From positions 496,001 to 560,000 of the forward strand of contig LFCN01000006.1 in the NCBI GenBank assembly GCA_001189075.1: a DNA stretch of 64,000 bases, written 5' to 3'. This document shows, piece after piece, positions 1 to 8,397 of this stretch; the first letter of the stretch is position 1; every line of letters starts with the position of its first letter. The notes under the pieces are model-generated. The model did no database searches. It worked only from the letters and a program-made list of their open reading frames with translations, and was not told the origin of the DNA. The DNA comes from Parcubacteria bacterium C7867-004 (GTDB taxonomy: Bacteria > Patescibacteria > Paceibacteria > UBA9973 > UBA2103). The position numbers and the translations under genes were made by a program.

Positions 1-1108
1 GACCTATCCGGCAGGGTACGACCTTCCGAGTATCATCTCAGTTGCCGCAAGCGATCAAAACGATGCACTCACGAGCTTCTCGAATTACGGCAGCACTACT
101 GTCGACCTTGCGGCACCCGGTCGTAATATCCTCAGCACCGTGACTACAACGGGAGTGAATATGGCGTATGGCTATCTGAGCGGAACCTCGATGGCAGCAC
201 CGATGGTTGCAGGAGCGCTCGCGCTAGCTAAGTCACTGTATCCAGCAGCAACGCCAACCGCGCTTAAGAACGCGATTCAAGCAAGCGGGGACACCAACGA
301 TGCGCTTGAGGGAACCATGGTAAGCGATAAACGATTGAATGCCCGTCATTTCCTTGAAGTACTCGCAGCGGGCGACGTGACGGCACCAGTCATTACGCTT
401 ACCGGAAGCGCAACCGTTTCTCTTACCGTAGGAGATACCTATACCGAAGAAGGAGCAACCGCAGTCGATGAGACCGACGGAAGTCTTACGGTTACGGTAG
501 GCGGGGATTCAGTGAACACTGCATCCGACGGTACGTATGTTGTTACATACAACGTCATGGACGCTGCAGGGAATGCAGCGACGCAGCTTACGCGTACAGT
601 TACGGTTACCAGTCCGGTTGTTTCTTCCGGTGGCGGAGGAGGCGGGGGTGGAGGAGGAGGCGGAGGAAGCCGAACCGCAAAGAAAAGAAGCACGACGACC
701 GCCACGACCGTTGCGAACCCGACCCGAGAACTCCACTCTTCAGCGACTCAGACTGCAGTAGTCACGCCTACCTACTCATTCACGAGCGACCTGACAGTCG
801 GCTCGACCGGGCAGGCAGTAACCGATTTACAAAATCTTCTTACGCGAACCGGTTTCTATGCTGGTCCCGTAACCGGCTACTTCGGTCCGCTCACGGCGAC
901 AGCGCTCCGTGCGTACCAGCAAGCAAAAGGTGCAGCAGTTACCGGTTCGGTAGACAGTGCAACCCGTACACTCCTCAATCAGGAGGCACCTGCATCCGCG
1001 AACGTCTCATCACCAAGCCCAGACGTGCAGGCGACACTCGCTACGCTCCTTGCGCTCGTAGCCCAGCTTCAGGCTCGCCTGCAGGCGCTCAAGGCTTCGG
1101 GGTTATAA
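1..1108 (+). CDS. Subtilisin-like (S8) surface protease, C-terminal part
   Basis: The gene enters from the left edge, in the frame that starts at base 2. The first 80 or so visible residues are the end of a subtilase catalytic domain: an SFSNYG segment, an LAAPG segment and the GTSMAAP motif holding the catalytic Ser. An Ig-like module of the DUF5011/HYR type follows (about 85 residues, PVITLTG to TVTVTSP), then a run of 13 Gly as a flexible linker, a basic Thr-rich stretch, and a peptidoglycan_binding_1 domain (LTVGSTGQAVTDLQ to TRTLLNQ). The tail is Ala/Leu-rich. This suggests an exported protease tethered to the wall. The catalytic Asp and His and any signal peptide lie outside the window. 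Family assignment is firm; the substrate is unknown. Confidence 0.9.
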   Translation, partial: TYPAGYDLPSIISVAASDQNDALTSFSNYGSTTVDLAAPGRNILSTVTTTGVNMAYGYLSGTSMAAPMVAGALALAKSLYPAATPTALKNAIQASGDTNDALEGTMVSDKRLNARHFLEVLAAGDVTAPVITLTGSATVSLTVGDTYTEEGATAVDETDGSLTVTVGGDSVNTASDGTYVVTYNVMDAAGNAATQLTRTVTVTSPVVSSGGGGGGGGGGGGGSRTAKKRSTTTATTVANPTRELHSSATQTAVVTPTYSFTSDLTVGSTGQAVTDLQNLLTRTGFYAGPVTGYFGPLTATALRAYQQAKGAAVTGSVDSATRTLLNQEAPASANVSSPSPDVQATLATLLALVAQLQARLQALKASGL

Positions 1109-1112
1109 ACCC

Positions 1113-1140
1113 TTGCCATATCCTTTTTTAGTACTACTAT
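1113..1140 (+). promoter_or_regulatory. Promoter of the GreA-tail-like gene
   Basis: TTGCCA (1113-1118) and TACTAT (1135-1140) with a 16-nt spacer. A GTCCC/GGGAC hairpin and a GGGGAG ribosome site (about 1187-1192) follow before the ATG at 1201. Confidence 0.5.
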
Positions 1141-1200
1141 GATCCTGTCCCGTTGGGAGGGACTTCTGAATCTTTGTTGTACACATGGGGAGTGTTTTAG

Positions 1201-1539
1201 ATGGACGTTGCTGTTGCCCAAGAACTGTTGGTCGGATCCGTGTCGATTGGTGAATCGGGGGGCACTGCTTCCCCGAGACACAAGAGGCCGGCTGACCTGA
1301 AAAACGGCGACACCGTTACGGTGCGCTATAAACAGGGCGATGGATGGGGAGTTGAGACGGAGTTTCGGTACGGACCGAAGACGGAAATGGAGCCCGCGGA
1401 TGGCGGGCTGCCGATTCTCGGACCGGGCGCGCCGCTTCGCAAGGCGCTCGCGACGATCGTGCAGCGCGGTCACACGGCCGAAGTTCCCTGCGGCGAATGC
1501 AGGCAACCCAGGCTCGTGAAGCTGATCAACATCCGCTAG
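1201..1539 (+). CDS. Small protein resembling the GreA/GreB C-terminal domain
   Basis: A 112-residue soluble protein. Its second half reads like the FKBP-like C-terminal domain of Gre factors: DTVTVRY, then a YGP turn, GAPLRKAL where GreA has SPLGxAL, RGHTAEVP where GreA has KGDxxxxE(T/A)P, and a closing LVKLINI strand. The bona fide greA of this window (52703-53173) shows the same order. The N-terminal coiled coil that reaches into the RNA polymerase secondary channel is absent, so it cannot act as a normal cleavage factor. It sits alone behind its own promoter with a GGGGAG site 8 nt before the ATG and is followed by a terminator. The domain call is by eye; a distant Rnk/Gre-like binder is possible. 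Confidence 0.5.
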   Translation: MDVAVAQELLVGSVSIGESGGTASPRHKRPADLKNGDTVTVRYKQGDGWGVETEFRYGPKTEMEPADGGLPILGPGAPLRKALATIVQRGHTAEVPCGECRQPRLVKLINIR

Positions 1540-1571
1540 AAGAAGATATCTGGTCTACCAATTGAACCTAC

Positions 1572-1604
1572 AACGCCGCCCGGCAACGGACGGCGTTTTT
1601 CTTT
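1572..1604 (+). terminator. Intrinsic terminator
   Basis: AACGCCG (1572-1578) pairs with CGGCGTT (1591-1597), followed by a T-rich tail. Ends the 1201-1539 gene. Confidence 0.8.
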
Positions 1605-1624
1605 GCCTGTGGTATCGTATTTTC

Positions 1625-2578
1625 ATGAGCGACAAGCCTATCCTTCTCTCCGGCATCAAGCCCACCGGCACCCCGCACATCGGGAATTACTTCGGTGCGA
1701 TGAAGCAGTTCGTGGAGTTCCAGACCATCGGAACGCACGACTGCTACTTCATGATCGCGGACTATCACGCACTCAATTTCATACAAAGCGCGGGCGAGAT
1801 GCGGGAACTCACGCGTGAGCTCATCCTTTCCTACCTTGCCGTAGGCCTTAATCCGGAGAAGGTAGTGCTGTTCAAGCAGTCGGACGTGCCTGCGCACACC
1901 GAACTCGCGTGGATCTTCGACACCATCACCACCATGCCGTATCTCATGCGCGCGCATGCCTATAAGGACGCGGAAGCGAAAGGGAAGGAAGTATCGGTAG
2001 GTACGTTTAATTACCCGATGCTGATGGCTGCCGATATCCTGCTCTATGACGCCGCGAAAGTCCCCGTCGGGCAGGACCAGAAGCAGCATATCGAGTACGC
2101 GCGGGATACCGCGGAGAAGTTCAACCGAACCTTCGGCGAGACCTTCGCGCTTCCCGAGGAATACATCATGCCGGACGTCGCCATCGTTCCTGGTACTGAT
2201 GGACAGAAGATGAGCAAGAGCTACGGGAACACCATCCCTTTGTTCGCATCCCGCCTCGAGATCGAGGAAGCGGTGATGAGCATCGTTACCGACTCGTCCG
2301 GAGACCGGCCCGAGAACGTCTACGGCATCCACAAGCTCGTCAAGAGCGAACGCGAGCTCGACTCCCTCTATGAAGAGCACGCAGGCAAGTACAAAGCACT
2401 TAAGGAAGCGCTTGTCGAAGACCTCGATGCGTTCATAGCGCCGATGCGCGATCGATTCCATGAATTGTCCTTGGACCCTGAGATAGTTACCGAGACGCTC
2501 CGAAGGGGAGCTGAGCAAGCTAACGAACGAGCGAATGCCAAGATGGAATTGGTTCGAAGGGCGGTCGGGGTCGCGTAG
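1625..2578 (+). CDS. trpS: Tryptophanyl-tRNA synthetase
   Basis: Class I aminoacyl-tRNA synthetase that charges tRNA-Trp in the cytoplasm. The HIGH-type signature is HIGN at residues 18-21 and KMSKS is at 195-199, both intact. The 317-residue length is normal for bacterial TrpRS. The frame is open further upstream, but those codons run through the preceding terminator, so the ATG at 1625 is chosen. It lies 7-12 nt after a TATCGT box, which implies an almost leaderless mRNA without a ribosome site. Confidence 0.96.
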   Translation: MSDKPILLSGIKPTGTPHIGNYFGAMKQFVEFQTIGTHDCYFMIADYHALNFIQSAGEMRELTRELILSYLAVGLNPEKVVLFKQSDVPAHTELAWIFDTITTMPYLMRAHAYKDAEAKGKEVSVGTFNYPMLMAADILLYDAAKVPVGQDQKQHIEYARDTAEKFNRTFGETFALPEEYIMPDVAIVPGTDGQKMSKSYGNTIPLFASRLEIEEAVMSIVTDSSGDRPENVYGIHKLVKSERELDSLYEEHAGKYKALKEALVEDLDAFIAPMRDRFHELSLDPEIVTETLRRGAEQANERANAKMELVRRAVGVA

Positions 2579-2608
2579 TTGACAGATACTTTTTATACGT
2601 ATTAATTA
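2579..2608 (+). promoter_or_regulatory. Promoter with consensus -35
   Basis: TTGACA (2579-2584), 18-nt spacer, TAATTA (2603-2608), starting right after the trpS stop. A 7-bp hairpin (GCTGACG with CGTCGGC) sits in the transcript before the small gene at 2653. Confidence 0.6.
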
Positions 2609-2652
2609 CGGGACGCTGACGATTACCGTCGGCACTCATCAAAGGGTCACTG

Positions 2653-2835
2653 ATGCCGACCATGCACTTTGAGGGCAGCCATCCGAATGGCGACGAAGCG
2701 GCAAGAATCGCTAAGCAGAAGATGACGGTCTGGTTCGGCGAACGCCCAGAACGCGCGATCGTATCCGAGTCCGCACCGGAGATGATTCCTGGCAAAGAGG
2801 GCGTGACCGCACGGATCGACGTGACCTACACCTGA
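2653..2835 (+). CDS. Hypothetical 60-residue protein
   Basis: Not recognised. A short soluble protein with an amphipathic KQKMTVWFGERPERA segment and a VTARIDVTY strand at the end, perhaps one helix and two strands. Support for a real gene comes from its own consensus promoter, an AAAGGG site 6 nt before the ATG, and the terminator that follows. It belongs to the class of single accessory genes scattered through the window. Confidence 0.55.
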   Translation: MPTMHFEGSHPNGDEAARIAKQKMTVWFGERPERAIVSESAPEMIPGKEGVTARIDVTYT

Positions 2836-2870
2836 GACAGATCCGGAGACGCCATTCTCCGCATTACAAT

Positions 2871-2910
2871 CGCCCGAGCATTCAATGCCCGGGCGTGTTA
2901 TTTTGTCTTT
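2871..2910 (+). terminator. Intrinsic terminator
   Basis: CGCCCG (2871-2876) with CGGGCG (2890-2895), extended inside by GCAT/ATGC, then a T-rich stretch that runs into the aspS start region. Confidence 0.75.
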
Positions 2911-2912
2911 AT

Positions 2913-4235
2913 ATGAAGGAACGGACGCTAATAGGAGACCTCGCCCAGAAGGCGGGAGAGGAGGTGGTTATCAACGGCTGGGTGGACGTGAGGCGCGACC
3001 AGGGAAAGCTCGTATTCTTCGATTTTCGGGACCGATCGGGAACTGTCCAGGGTGTTGTCCTCCCCGGAGACGAAGCGCTCATGACGCTCGCAAAGGAGGC
3101 TCGAGGCGAATTCGTGGTCTCGGTTGCAGGCATCGTTAACAAGCGTCCGGAGAAGAACGTGCAGGAAGGGAAGGTGAACGGCGACATCGAGCTGGAGATC
3201 AAGGGCATCGAGATCCTCGCGAAGGCTGCCGAGCTTCCGTTCGATAAGGATGGCGAGCTGAACATCGAGACCCGTTTTGATAACCGCCCGTACACACTCC
3301 GAAGCCGCCGCGATCAGGATATCTTCACCGTCCAGGCGACTATCGTCGACGCATACCGTCACGCGCTCTCGTCACGCGGATTCATGGACTTCCAGGCGCC
3401 AGCGCTCGTGGGCGGAGACGCTGAGGGAGGTGCTGCGGTCTTCAAGGTCGAGTACTACAACGATCGAACCGCCTACCTGGCAACCAGCCCTCAGCTCTAT
3501 AAGCAGATCATGGTCGGCGCCTTCGAACGCGCATTCACCATTGCGAAGATCTTCCGCGCCGAGAAGAGCGCTACTACCCGTCACCTCTCCGAGCTCACCC
3601 AGATGGACTTCGAGATGGGATTCGTGAAGGACGAGTTCGACGTTATGCAGATGCTCGAAGACGTTATCCGTGACGTCGTCACGACCGTGGGAGAAAAGCA
3701 TGCGGATGTCTTCGAACGGTTCGCAGTCCCGGTACCAGCACTTGGACAAAAGTTCCCTATACTCACACTTGCCGAAGCTCACGAGACGCTCGGTGTTGCC
3801 GCCGAAGACGACATGACCCCCGAGCACGAGCGTGCCATCTGCGAATGGGCGCTCAAGGAGCATGGGTCCGACTTCGTGTTCATCACCAAGTTCCCGGTAG
3901 CAGCTCGCGCCTTCTACACGATGTCTGACGGACCGGTACTCAGCCGCGGATTCGATCTTCTCTTCCGCGGACTTGAGATAAACAGCGGTGCTCAGCGCAT
4001 CCATGACTATGACGAGATGGTTGAACGCATCGAATCGCGTGGTATGGATCCAAAGAAGTTCGCCTTCTATCTTCAGGCATTCAAGTACGGCATCCCGCCG
4101 CACGGCGGCTGCTCGACCGGGCTTGAGCGCTTCACCGCGCGCATGCTCGAGCTCGGGAACGTAAAAGAGGCGTCGTCGTTCCCACGCGACATGAACCGTA
4201 TCGACATACTGCTTTCGCAGGCCGACGAGGTATGA
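2913..4235 (+). CDS. aspS: Aspartyl-tRNA synthetase, archaeal/non-discriminating type
   Basis: Class II synthetase that attaches Asp to tRNA-Asp and, if non-discriminating, to tRNA-Asn. An N-terminal OB-fold (INGWVDVRRDQGKLVFFDFRD) is followed by the class II core: motif 2 around FRAEKS.TTRHLSELTQMDFE and motif 3 STGLERF near residue 404. At 440 residues it lacks the large GAD insertion of the usual 590-residue bacterial AspRS and resembles the archaeal form. Such enzymes normally work with GatCAB to make Asn-tRNA. The ATG at 2913 is preferred to an upstream in-frame start because the latter lies inside the terminator hairpin. Its end overlaps pepA by 4 nt (ATGA). Confidence 0.93.
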   Translation: MKERTLIGDLAQKAGEEVVINGWVDVRRDQGKLVFFDFRDRSGTVQGVVLPGDEALMTLAKEARGEFVVSVAGIVNKRPEKNVQEGKVNGDIELEIKGIEILAKAAELPFDKDGELNIETRFDNRPYTLRSRRDQDIFTVQATIVDAYRHALSSRGFMDFQAPALVGGDAEGGAAVFKVEYYNDRTAYLATSPQLYKQIMVGAFERAFTIAKIFRAEKSATTRHLSELTQMDFEMGFVKDEFDVMQMLEDVIRDVVTTVGEKHADVFERFAVPVPALGQKFPILTLAEAHETLGVAAEDDMTPEHERAICEWALKEHGSDFVFITKFPVAARAFYTMSDGPVLSRGFDLLFRGLEINSGAQRIHDYDEMVERIESRGMDPKKFAFYLQAFKYGIPPHGGCSTGLERFTARMLELGNVKEASSFPRDMNRIDILLSQADEV

Positions 4236-5656
4236 AGCTCACCTTCGGAAACGCTGAGATAGAGAACGCACCGAAAGGGTACGTTCGTATCCGCCTAACC
4301 GAAGAAGATATGGGGGTGCAACGCATCGTGCGCGAGAACAGCACCGACTGGCTCGAGCTCGGATGCGGAAAAGCGAAAGACATGAGCCGCAGGCGGTTCA
4401 TAATTCTCTGCCGCGCAATCGTCATGGCAGCGAAGAAACACAGAGCGAGGAAGATCGCGCTTCAGTTCGATAAGACTCCTGCGCTGTTCAAGAATCTGCA
4501 GAAGATGACACCAGAGGAGATCTCCTCACTTGCCGCGCAGAACTATGAGATGGCGAACTTCGAGTTCACCACCTTCAAGACCAAGCCGAAAGAGGGATTC
4601 GGTCAGGTGGATGAGATCCTGCTTCTCGGGAAGTCCTCAAAGTCTATTGAGGCGGCTACCAAGCGCGGGCAGCTTATCGGTCAGGCCGTGAATGACTGCC
4701 GCGAACTCGCCAATACCCCAGGCGGAGATATGACCCCCCGGAAGCTCGCCAAAGCCGCAAAAACGGCCGTTACGGGGCTTCCGATAACCGTTACGACCCT
4801 GGGAAGGGTCCAGATGGAAAAGCTTGGTATGGGGGCGCTTCTCGGCGTTGCCGCCGGATCCAGTGAGGAACCGACGTTTACGGTCCTTGAGTACAAAGGC
4901 GCTAGCGGAAAGCCGATTGTGCTCGCCGGGAAGGGCATTACGTTCGACTCAGGAGGCCTCAATCTCAAATCCTCAGCAGGCATTTATGAGATGCATATGG
5001 ACATGTCGGGAGCAGCTGCGGTTATCCATACCATCGCGCTTGTTGCACGCCTGAAGGTAAAGAAGCGTATCATCGCGCTCGTGCCGTCAGCAGAGAACAT
5101 GCCGGGCAACAATGCGTATCGCCCGGGGGACATCCTCAAGTCGCTTTCAGGAAAGACCATCGAGGTCTTGAACACGGACGCAGAAGGTCGTCTTATCCTC
5201 GCTGATGCGATCACGTACGCGAAGCGTCTCAAACCATCGGTTGTTATCGATGTGGCGACGCTTACAGGAGCCGCTATGAGCGCACTGGGTCTCTATGCAA
5301 GCGCGATACTCACGAAAGATGATGAGCTCGCTGACACGCTCGCGCGCGTCGGCGAGGAGACCGGCGATTATCTCTGGCGCCTTCCGTTGTGGGATGAGTA
5401 CGAGCCCGCTATCAAGGGAACCTTTGCCGATCTCTCTAATATCGGCACGGGAGCAGGCGGCCGGTATGGCGGCGCAACCGAAGGCGGCATATTTCTCTGG
5501 CAGTTCGCCAAAGAGCTCGACTGTCTATGGGCACACCTCGATATCGCTCCCCGTATGACATCTGCTCCCGGCGACGAACTTGCGAAGGGCGCAGCCGGAG
5601 CTCCAGTCCGTGCACTGCTATCATTCATAGAGTCATGGAACCCGAACGCGTCGTAA
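4232..5656 (+). CDS. pepA: Leucyl aminopeptidase (M17)
   Basis: Cytosolic metallo-aminopeptidase that removes N-terminal residues in peptide turnover. The two-metal site is visible: the Lys and Asp of KGITFDSGG (about 233-241), the Asp of MDMSGAAAV, and the Asp/Glu of NTDAEGRL near 314-321, which also supplies the catalytic Arg. The second catalytic Lys is in LNLKSS. At 474 residues the length is typical. It is coupled to aspS by an ATGA overlap and overlaps scpA by 22 nt, so the five genes from aspS to 7270 probably form one operon. Confidence 0.93.
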   Translation: MKLTFGNAEIENAPKGYVRIRLTEEDMGVQRIVRENSTDWLELGCGKAKDMSRRRFIILCRAIVMAAKKHRARKIALQFDKTPALFKNLQKMTPEEISSLAAQNYEMANFEFTTFKTKPKEGFGQVDEILLLGKSSKSIEAATKRGQLIGQAVNDCRELANTPGGDMTPRKLAKAAKTAVTGLPITVTTLGRVQMEKLGMGALLGVAAGSSEEPTFTVLEYKGASGKPIVLAGKGITFDSGGLNLKSSAGIYEMHMDMSGAAAVIHTIALVARLKVKKRIIALVPSAENMPGNNAYRPGDILKSLSGKTIEVLNTDAEGRLILADAITYAKRLKPSVVIDVATLTGAAMSALGLYASAILTKDDELADTLARVGEETGDYLWRLPLWDEYEPAIKGTFADLSNIGTGAGGRYGGATEGGIFLWQFAKELDCLWAHLDIAPRMTSAPGDELAKGAAGAPVRALLSFIESWNPNAS

Positions 5657-6384
5657 CCAACTACACGGGCTTCACCATCAAGGCCGGCTCCTTCGAAGGA
5701 CCGTTCGAGCTCATTCTCGACCTCATCGAGAAACGGAAGCTTTCCGTGAACGAGATTACGCTCGCGCAGGTGACCGATGACTACATCGCGTTCGTGCGCG
5801 GACACGAGGCGTTCCCAATGGAAGACGCCGCGCAGTTCATCGGCATCGCCGCGACTCTGCTTCTTATAAAATCGAAGTCGCTGATCCCCGAGCTCGAGCT
5901 CTCGACCGAAGAGGAGGAAGACGTCGATGATTTGAAGCGTCGTCTCATTCTCTATGAGCATGTGCGTACTGCTCGACAGGAACTTGCGCGCATCTTCGGG
6001 CAATCCGTACTCGTTTCCGCAGGGGACCGAGCACCAGAACCCATATTCGCCCCATCGCGCGACCTGACGCTTCCGCAGCTCACCGAAGCGCTCGCGCATG
6101 CACTCCTCGTTCTCGAGAAAGTAGAAGAGAAGCTTCCGGAAGCGAGGATCCGTTCCCTCGTTACCATCGAGGAAGTTATGGATACGCTTCTGAAGCGCGT
6201 CCAGACCGCTATGAATCTCTCATTCAAGGAGTTCTCGAAGGGAAGCGCCGAGAAGGTCGAGGTTATCGTCTCCTTCCTCGCGCTTCTTGAGCTCGTTAAG
6301 CAAGGAGCTGTTGATGCACTCCAGCACACCGCGTTCGAAGACATCCGAATAACTAATACGAGCGCAGGTGTACCGCGCTATTAA
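5635..6384 (+). CDS. scpA: Segregation and condensation protein A
   Basis: Kleisin subunit that bridges the SMC heads with ScpB to condense the chromosome. The N-terminus GFTIKAGSFEGPFELILDLIEKRKLSVNEI is split here by family-typical features: F-EGPFELILDLI is the ScpA hallmark, and the winged-helix C-terminus ends in VIVSFLALLELVKQGAV. It has 249 residues. The open frame extends upstream through pepA, but the ATG at 5635 gives the canonical start. Its partner scpB lies 2 kb downstream in another operon. Confidence 0.93.
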   Translation: MEPERVVTNYTGFTIKAGSFEGPFELILDLIEKRKLSVNEITLAQVTDDYIAFVRGHEAFPMEDAAQFIGIAATLLLIKSKSLIPELELSTEEEEDVDDLKRRLILYEHVRTARQELARIFGQSVLVSAGDRAPEPIFAPSRDLTLPQLTEALAHALLVLEKVEEKLPEARIRSLVTIEEVMDTLLKRVQTAMNLSFKEFSKGSAEKVEVIVSFLALLELVKQGAVDALQHTAFEDIRITNTSAGVPRY

Positions 6385-6388
6385 CTAT

Positions 6389-6664
6389 ATGAAAACAGTT
6401 GAGAAGAAGATTTTGCCTGAGTATTTCGAGGAGATTCTGAGCGGGAGGAAGACCTATGAACTTCGGCTGAACGATTTTGATATACACGAAGGCGACACGC
6501 TCTTACTCAAAGAATGGAGCAAAGAGCGGAAAGAATATACTGGCCGAGAAATCTCGAAGACGGTGGGTTTCGTTCGAGGGTGGAAACTCGGTGACCTCGA
6601 GGAGTTTTGGCCGAGAGAGGACCTCGAGAAATTCGGTATACAGATCATCTCTCTCAAGGATTAA
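6389..6664 (+). CDS. ASCH/DUF3850-like domain protein
   Basis: A 91-residue single-domain protein. ILPEYFEEILSGRKTYELR, DFDIHEGDTLLLKEW and YTGREISKTVGFV follow the pattern of DUF3850/ASCH (PUA-like) domains, which are thought to bind RNA or modified nucleotides. The ATG at 6389 is 4 nt after the scpA stop; a longer in-frame start would overlap scpA. Molecular role unknown. Confidence 0.8.
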   Translation: MKTVEKKILPEYFEEILSGRKTYELRLNDFDIHEGDTLLLKEWSKERKEYTGREISKTVGFVRGWKLGDLEEFWPREDLEKFGIQIISLKD

Positions 6665-6667
6665 TTT

Positions 6668-7270
6668 ATGATCCAAGTTGTCGAGATACACGGGGGCTCT
6701 ACCCATGATTCCTATGAGAAATATCTCGAGGAGCTCCGTTCTAAGCAGGTAACCAAGAAGCATCTATTTCCCTGGATAGGCTGGAAGCAGGGTATGCGCG
6801 ACGAGCTTGGCCCCGAGTACGAGGTCCTCATGCCGCAGATGCCCAACAAGCAGAACTCCAAGTATGCAGAGTGGAAGATATGGTTCGACAAGATAGTGCC
6901 GCTTCTCGATGAGAAAATCATTCTCGTTGGCCACTCACTTGGCGGGATATTCCTCGCGAAATACCTTTCGGAGAACGTCATCGATAAAGACATCCTCGCG
7001 ACGTTCCTGGTAGCGGCACCCTTTGATGACAGCAGCGAGGAGTCCTCACTGGCGGATTTCGTACTTCCAGAATCGCTTGCGAAGTTCACCGAGCAGAGCC
7101 GCATCATTCACCTCTATCAGAGCACCGACGATCCCGTCGTTCCATTCACTGAGCTCGCGAAGTATCAGGCGAAGCTGCCGTATGCGCTCGCGTCAGTATT
7201 CGAGGACCGCGGGCACTTCAACCAGGACGATTTCCCAGAACTTACATCTGATATCAAAGCGATTAACTAA
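6668..7270 (+). CDS. Alpha/beta hydrolase of the RBBP9/YdeN type
   Basis: A 200-residue serine hydrolase. HGG near residue 9 may give the oxyanion region, GHSLGG near 88-93 holds the nucleophile, STDDPVVPF the catalytic Asp and the C-terminal GHF the His. The compact size and the W-rich N-terminal region fit the RBBP9/YdeN family. The substrate cannot be read. It starts 3 nt after the ASCH gene and its end overlaps convergent uppP by 8 nt. Confidence 0.88.
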   Translation: MIQVVEIHGGSTHDSYEKYLEELRSKQVTKKHLFPWIGWKQGMRDELGPEYEVLMPQMPNKQNSKYAEWKIWFDKIVPLLDEKIILVGHSLGGIFLAKYLSENVIDKDILATFLVAAPFDDSSEESSLADFVLPESLAKFTEQSRIIHLYQSTDDPVVPFTELAKYQAKLPYALASVFEDRGHFNQDDFPELTSDIKAIN

Positions 7271-8033
7271 CGACAAACAAGAAGAAGACGAGTGCGATAA
7301 AGATGCGGTAGATACCGAAAGGGATAAACGTATGCTTGCGCACGTACTGAAGCAAGAAGCGGATGGAGAAGAAGGCAACGATGAAGGAGACGATAAATCC
7401 GATCGCAAGGTTGCCGAAGTCCGCCGAAGAGAACGTACCGGCACTCTTCAAAAGATCGAGGCCCGTCGCCGCTGCCATAACCGGAACCGCCAGAAGAAAA
7501 GAGAACTCGAGTATTGCGACGCGACGGATACCCGCAATCAGCCCGCCTACGATGGTAGCGGCAGAACGGGACACGCCCGGGATGATGGCTATCGACTGGA
7601 AGAGCCCGACGATAATCGCTTGCTTATAGGTAATATCGTGGACTTCGCCTGCGGCGGAATCCTTCTCCATGTGCAGAAGCTCGAACACGATGAGCGCCGC
7701 ACCGCCAAGTGCGAGCGCCCACAACACTACCTGAATATTCCCGAGAAGATACGTCTTCGCGACACCATGCAGAGCAAGTCCGATAACTGCGGTCGGGATG
7801 AACGCAGCCGCAATCTTTTTTAATATCGAGACATCAAGGAATGATTTCCAGTACAGAATTACAACCGCGAGTATCGCGCCAAGCTGTATCGCTATCTCGA
7901 ATGATTTGAGGAACTCGGTAGACGGGAGTCCGAGAAGCTCGCTCGCAAGGATGAGGTGGCCCGTCGAGGAGACGGGGAGGAATTCGGTGATGCCCTCGAC
8001 GATGCCGAGTATCACGCTGTCGAGCCAGGTCAT
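7263..8033 (-). CDS. uppP: Undecaprenyl-diphosphatase
   Basis: Integral membrane phosphatase (BacA family) that recycles the undecaprenyl carrier for peptidoglycan synthesis. The two signatures are present: EGITEFLPVSSTGH at residues 13-26 and GVSRSAATI near 160. About eight hydrophobic segments over 256 residues are normal for the family. Monocistronic on the minus strand and convergent with the hydrolase gene. Confidence 0.95.
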   Translation of the reverse strand: MTWLDSVILGIVEGITEFLPVSSTGHLILASELLGLPSTEFLKSFEIAIQLGAILAVVILYWKSFLDVSILKKIAAAFIPTAVIGLALHGVAKTYLLGNIQVVLWALALGGAALIVFELLHMEKDSAAGEVHDITYKQAIIVGLFQSIAIIPGVSRSAATIVGGLIAGIRRVAILEFSFLLAVPVMAAATGLDLLKSAGTFSSADFGNLAIGFIVSFIVAFFSIRFLLQYVRKHTFIPFGIYRIFIALVFFLFVVS

Positions 8034-8132
8034 GGGGAAAAGTATATTCGCAAAGTATCGACAGCGCTATCGCGGTGCTATATTTCATGGCAAGGATGTC
8101 ATCGGGATGTCCTGAAGCTCTTGGGGGCTCGA

Positions 8133-8279
8133 ATGGCTAAGGAGAATAGGAACAGACGTTTGAACAAGAAGTCGGGACCGAGGAGAAAGGTTCCGAAGCA
8201 CGGGAAAGGGAAAGCAGCGCGGACGTGGTGGTACCACAGCAGCCAGCGGGTTGAAGGTCGTTCGCGTCGGCGAAGGTAG
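8133..8279 (+). CDS. Small highly basic 48-residue protein
   Basis: Not recognised. Almost entirely Lys/Arg/Gly with a central ARTWWYHSSQR segment and an RSRRRR tail, so nucleic-acid or ribosome binding is plausible (inference). An extended -10 (TGC-TATATT, 8076-8084), a G-rich GGGGG about 7 nt before the ATG and a terminator right after the stop make a complete small transcription unit divergent from uppP. A longer in-frame start at 7956 would lie inside uppP. Confidence 0.5.
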   Translation: MAKENRNRRLNKKSGPRRKVPKHGKGKAARTWWYHSSQRVEGRSRRRR

Positions 8280-8299
8280 CGGACAGGATTTCCGAGGAC

Positions 8300-8335
8300 A
8301 AAACGGCACGGCTCGCGCACGCGGGCCGTTTTCAT
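8300..8335 (+). terminator. Intrinsic terminator
   Basis: AAAACGGC (8300-8307) pairs with GCCGTTTT (8325-8332). Ends the 48-residue basic protein gene. Confidence 0.75.
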
Positions 8336-8359
8336 ATATAGGCTTTCCGTACCAAAGGG

Positions 8360-8389
8360 TTGCCCTTGACCGCCTTCAAGCGGTATTCT
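8360..8389 (+). promoter_or_regulatory. scpB promoter (leaderless)
   Basis: TTGCCC (8360-8365), 18-nt spacer, TATTCT (8384-8389). Only 8 nt separate the -10 from the scpB ATG, so transcription must start at or next to the start codon. Confidence 0.65.
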
Positions 8390-8397
8390 GTGACCAT

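Noticed and set aside
632..670. Poly-Gly tract as a phase-variable repeat
   Set aside because: The Gly codons are mixed (GGC, GGA, GGG, GGT), so slippage is unlikely; it is a linker.
1568..2518. 316-codon minus-strand ORF
   Set aside because: Antisense to trpS, which shows HIGH and KMSKS motifs.
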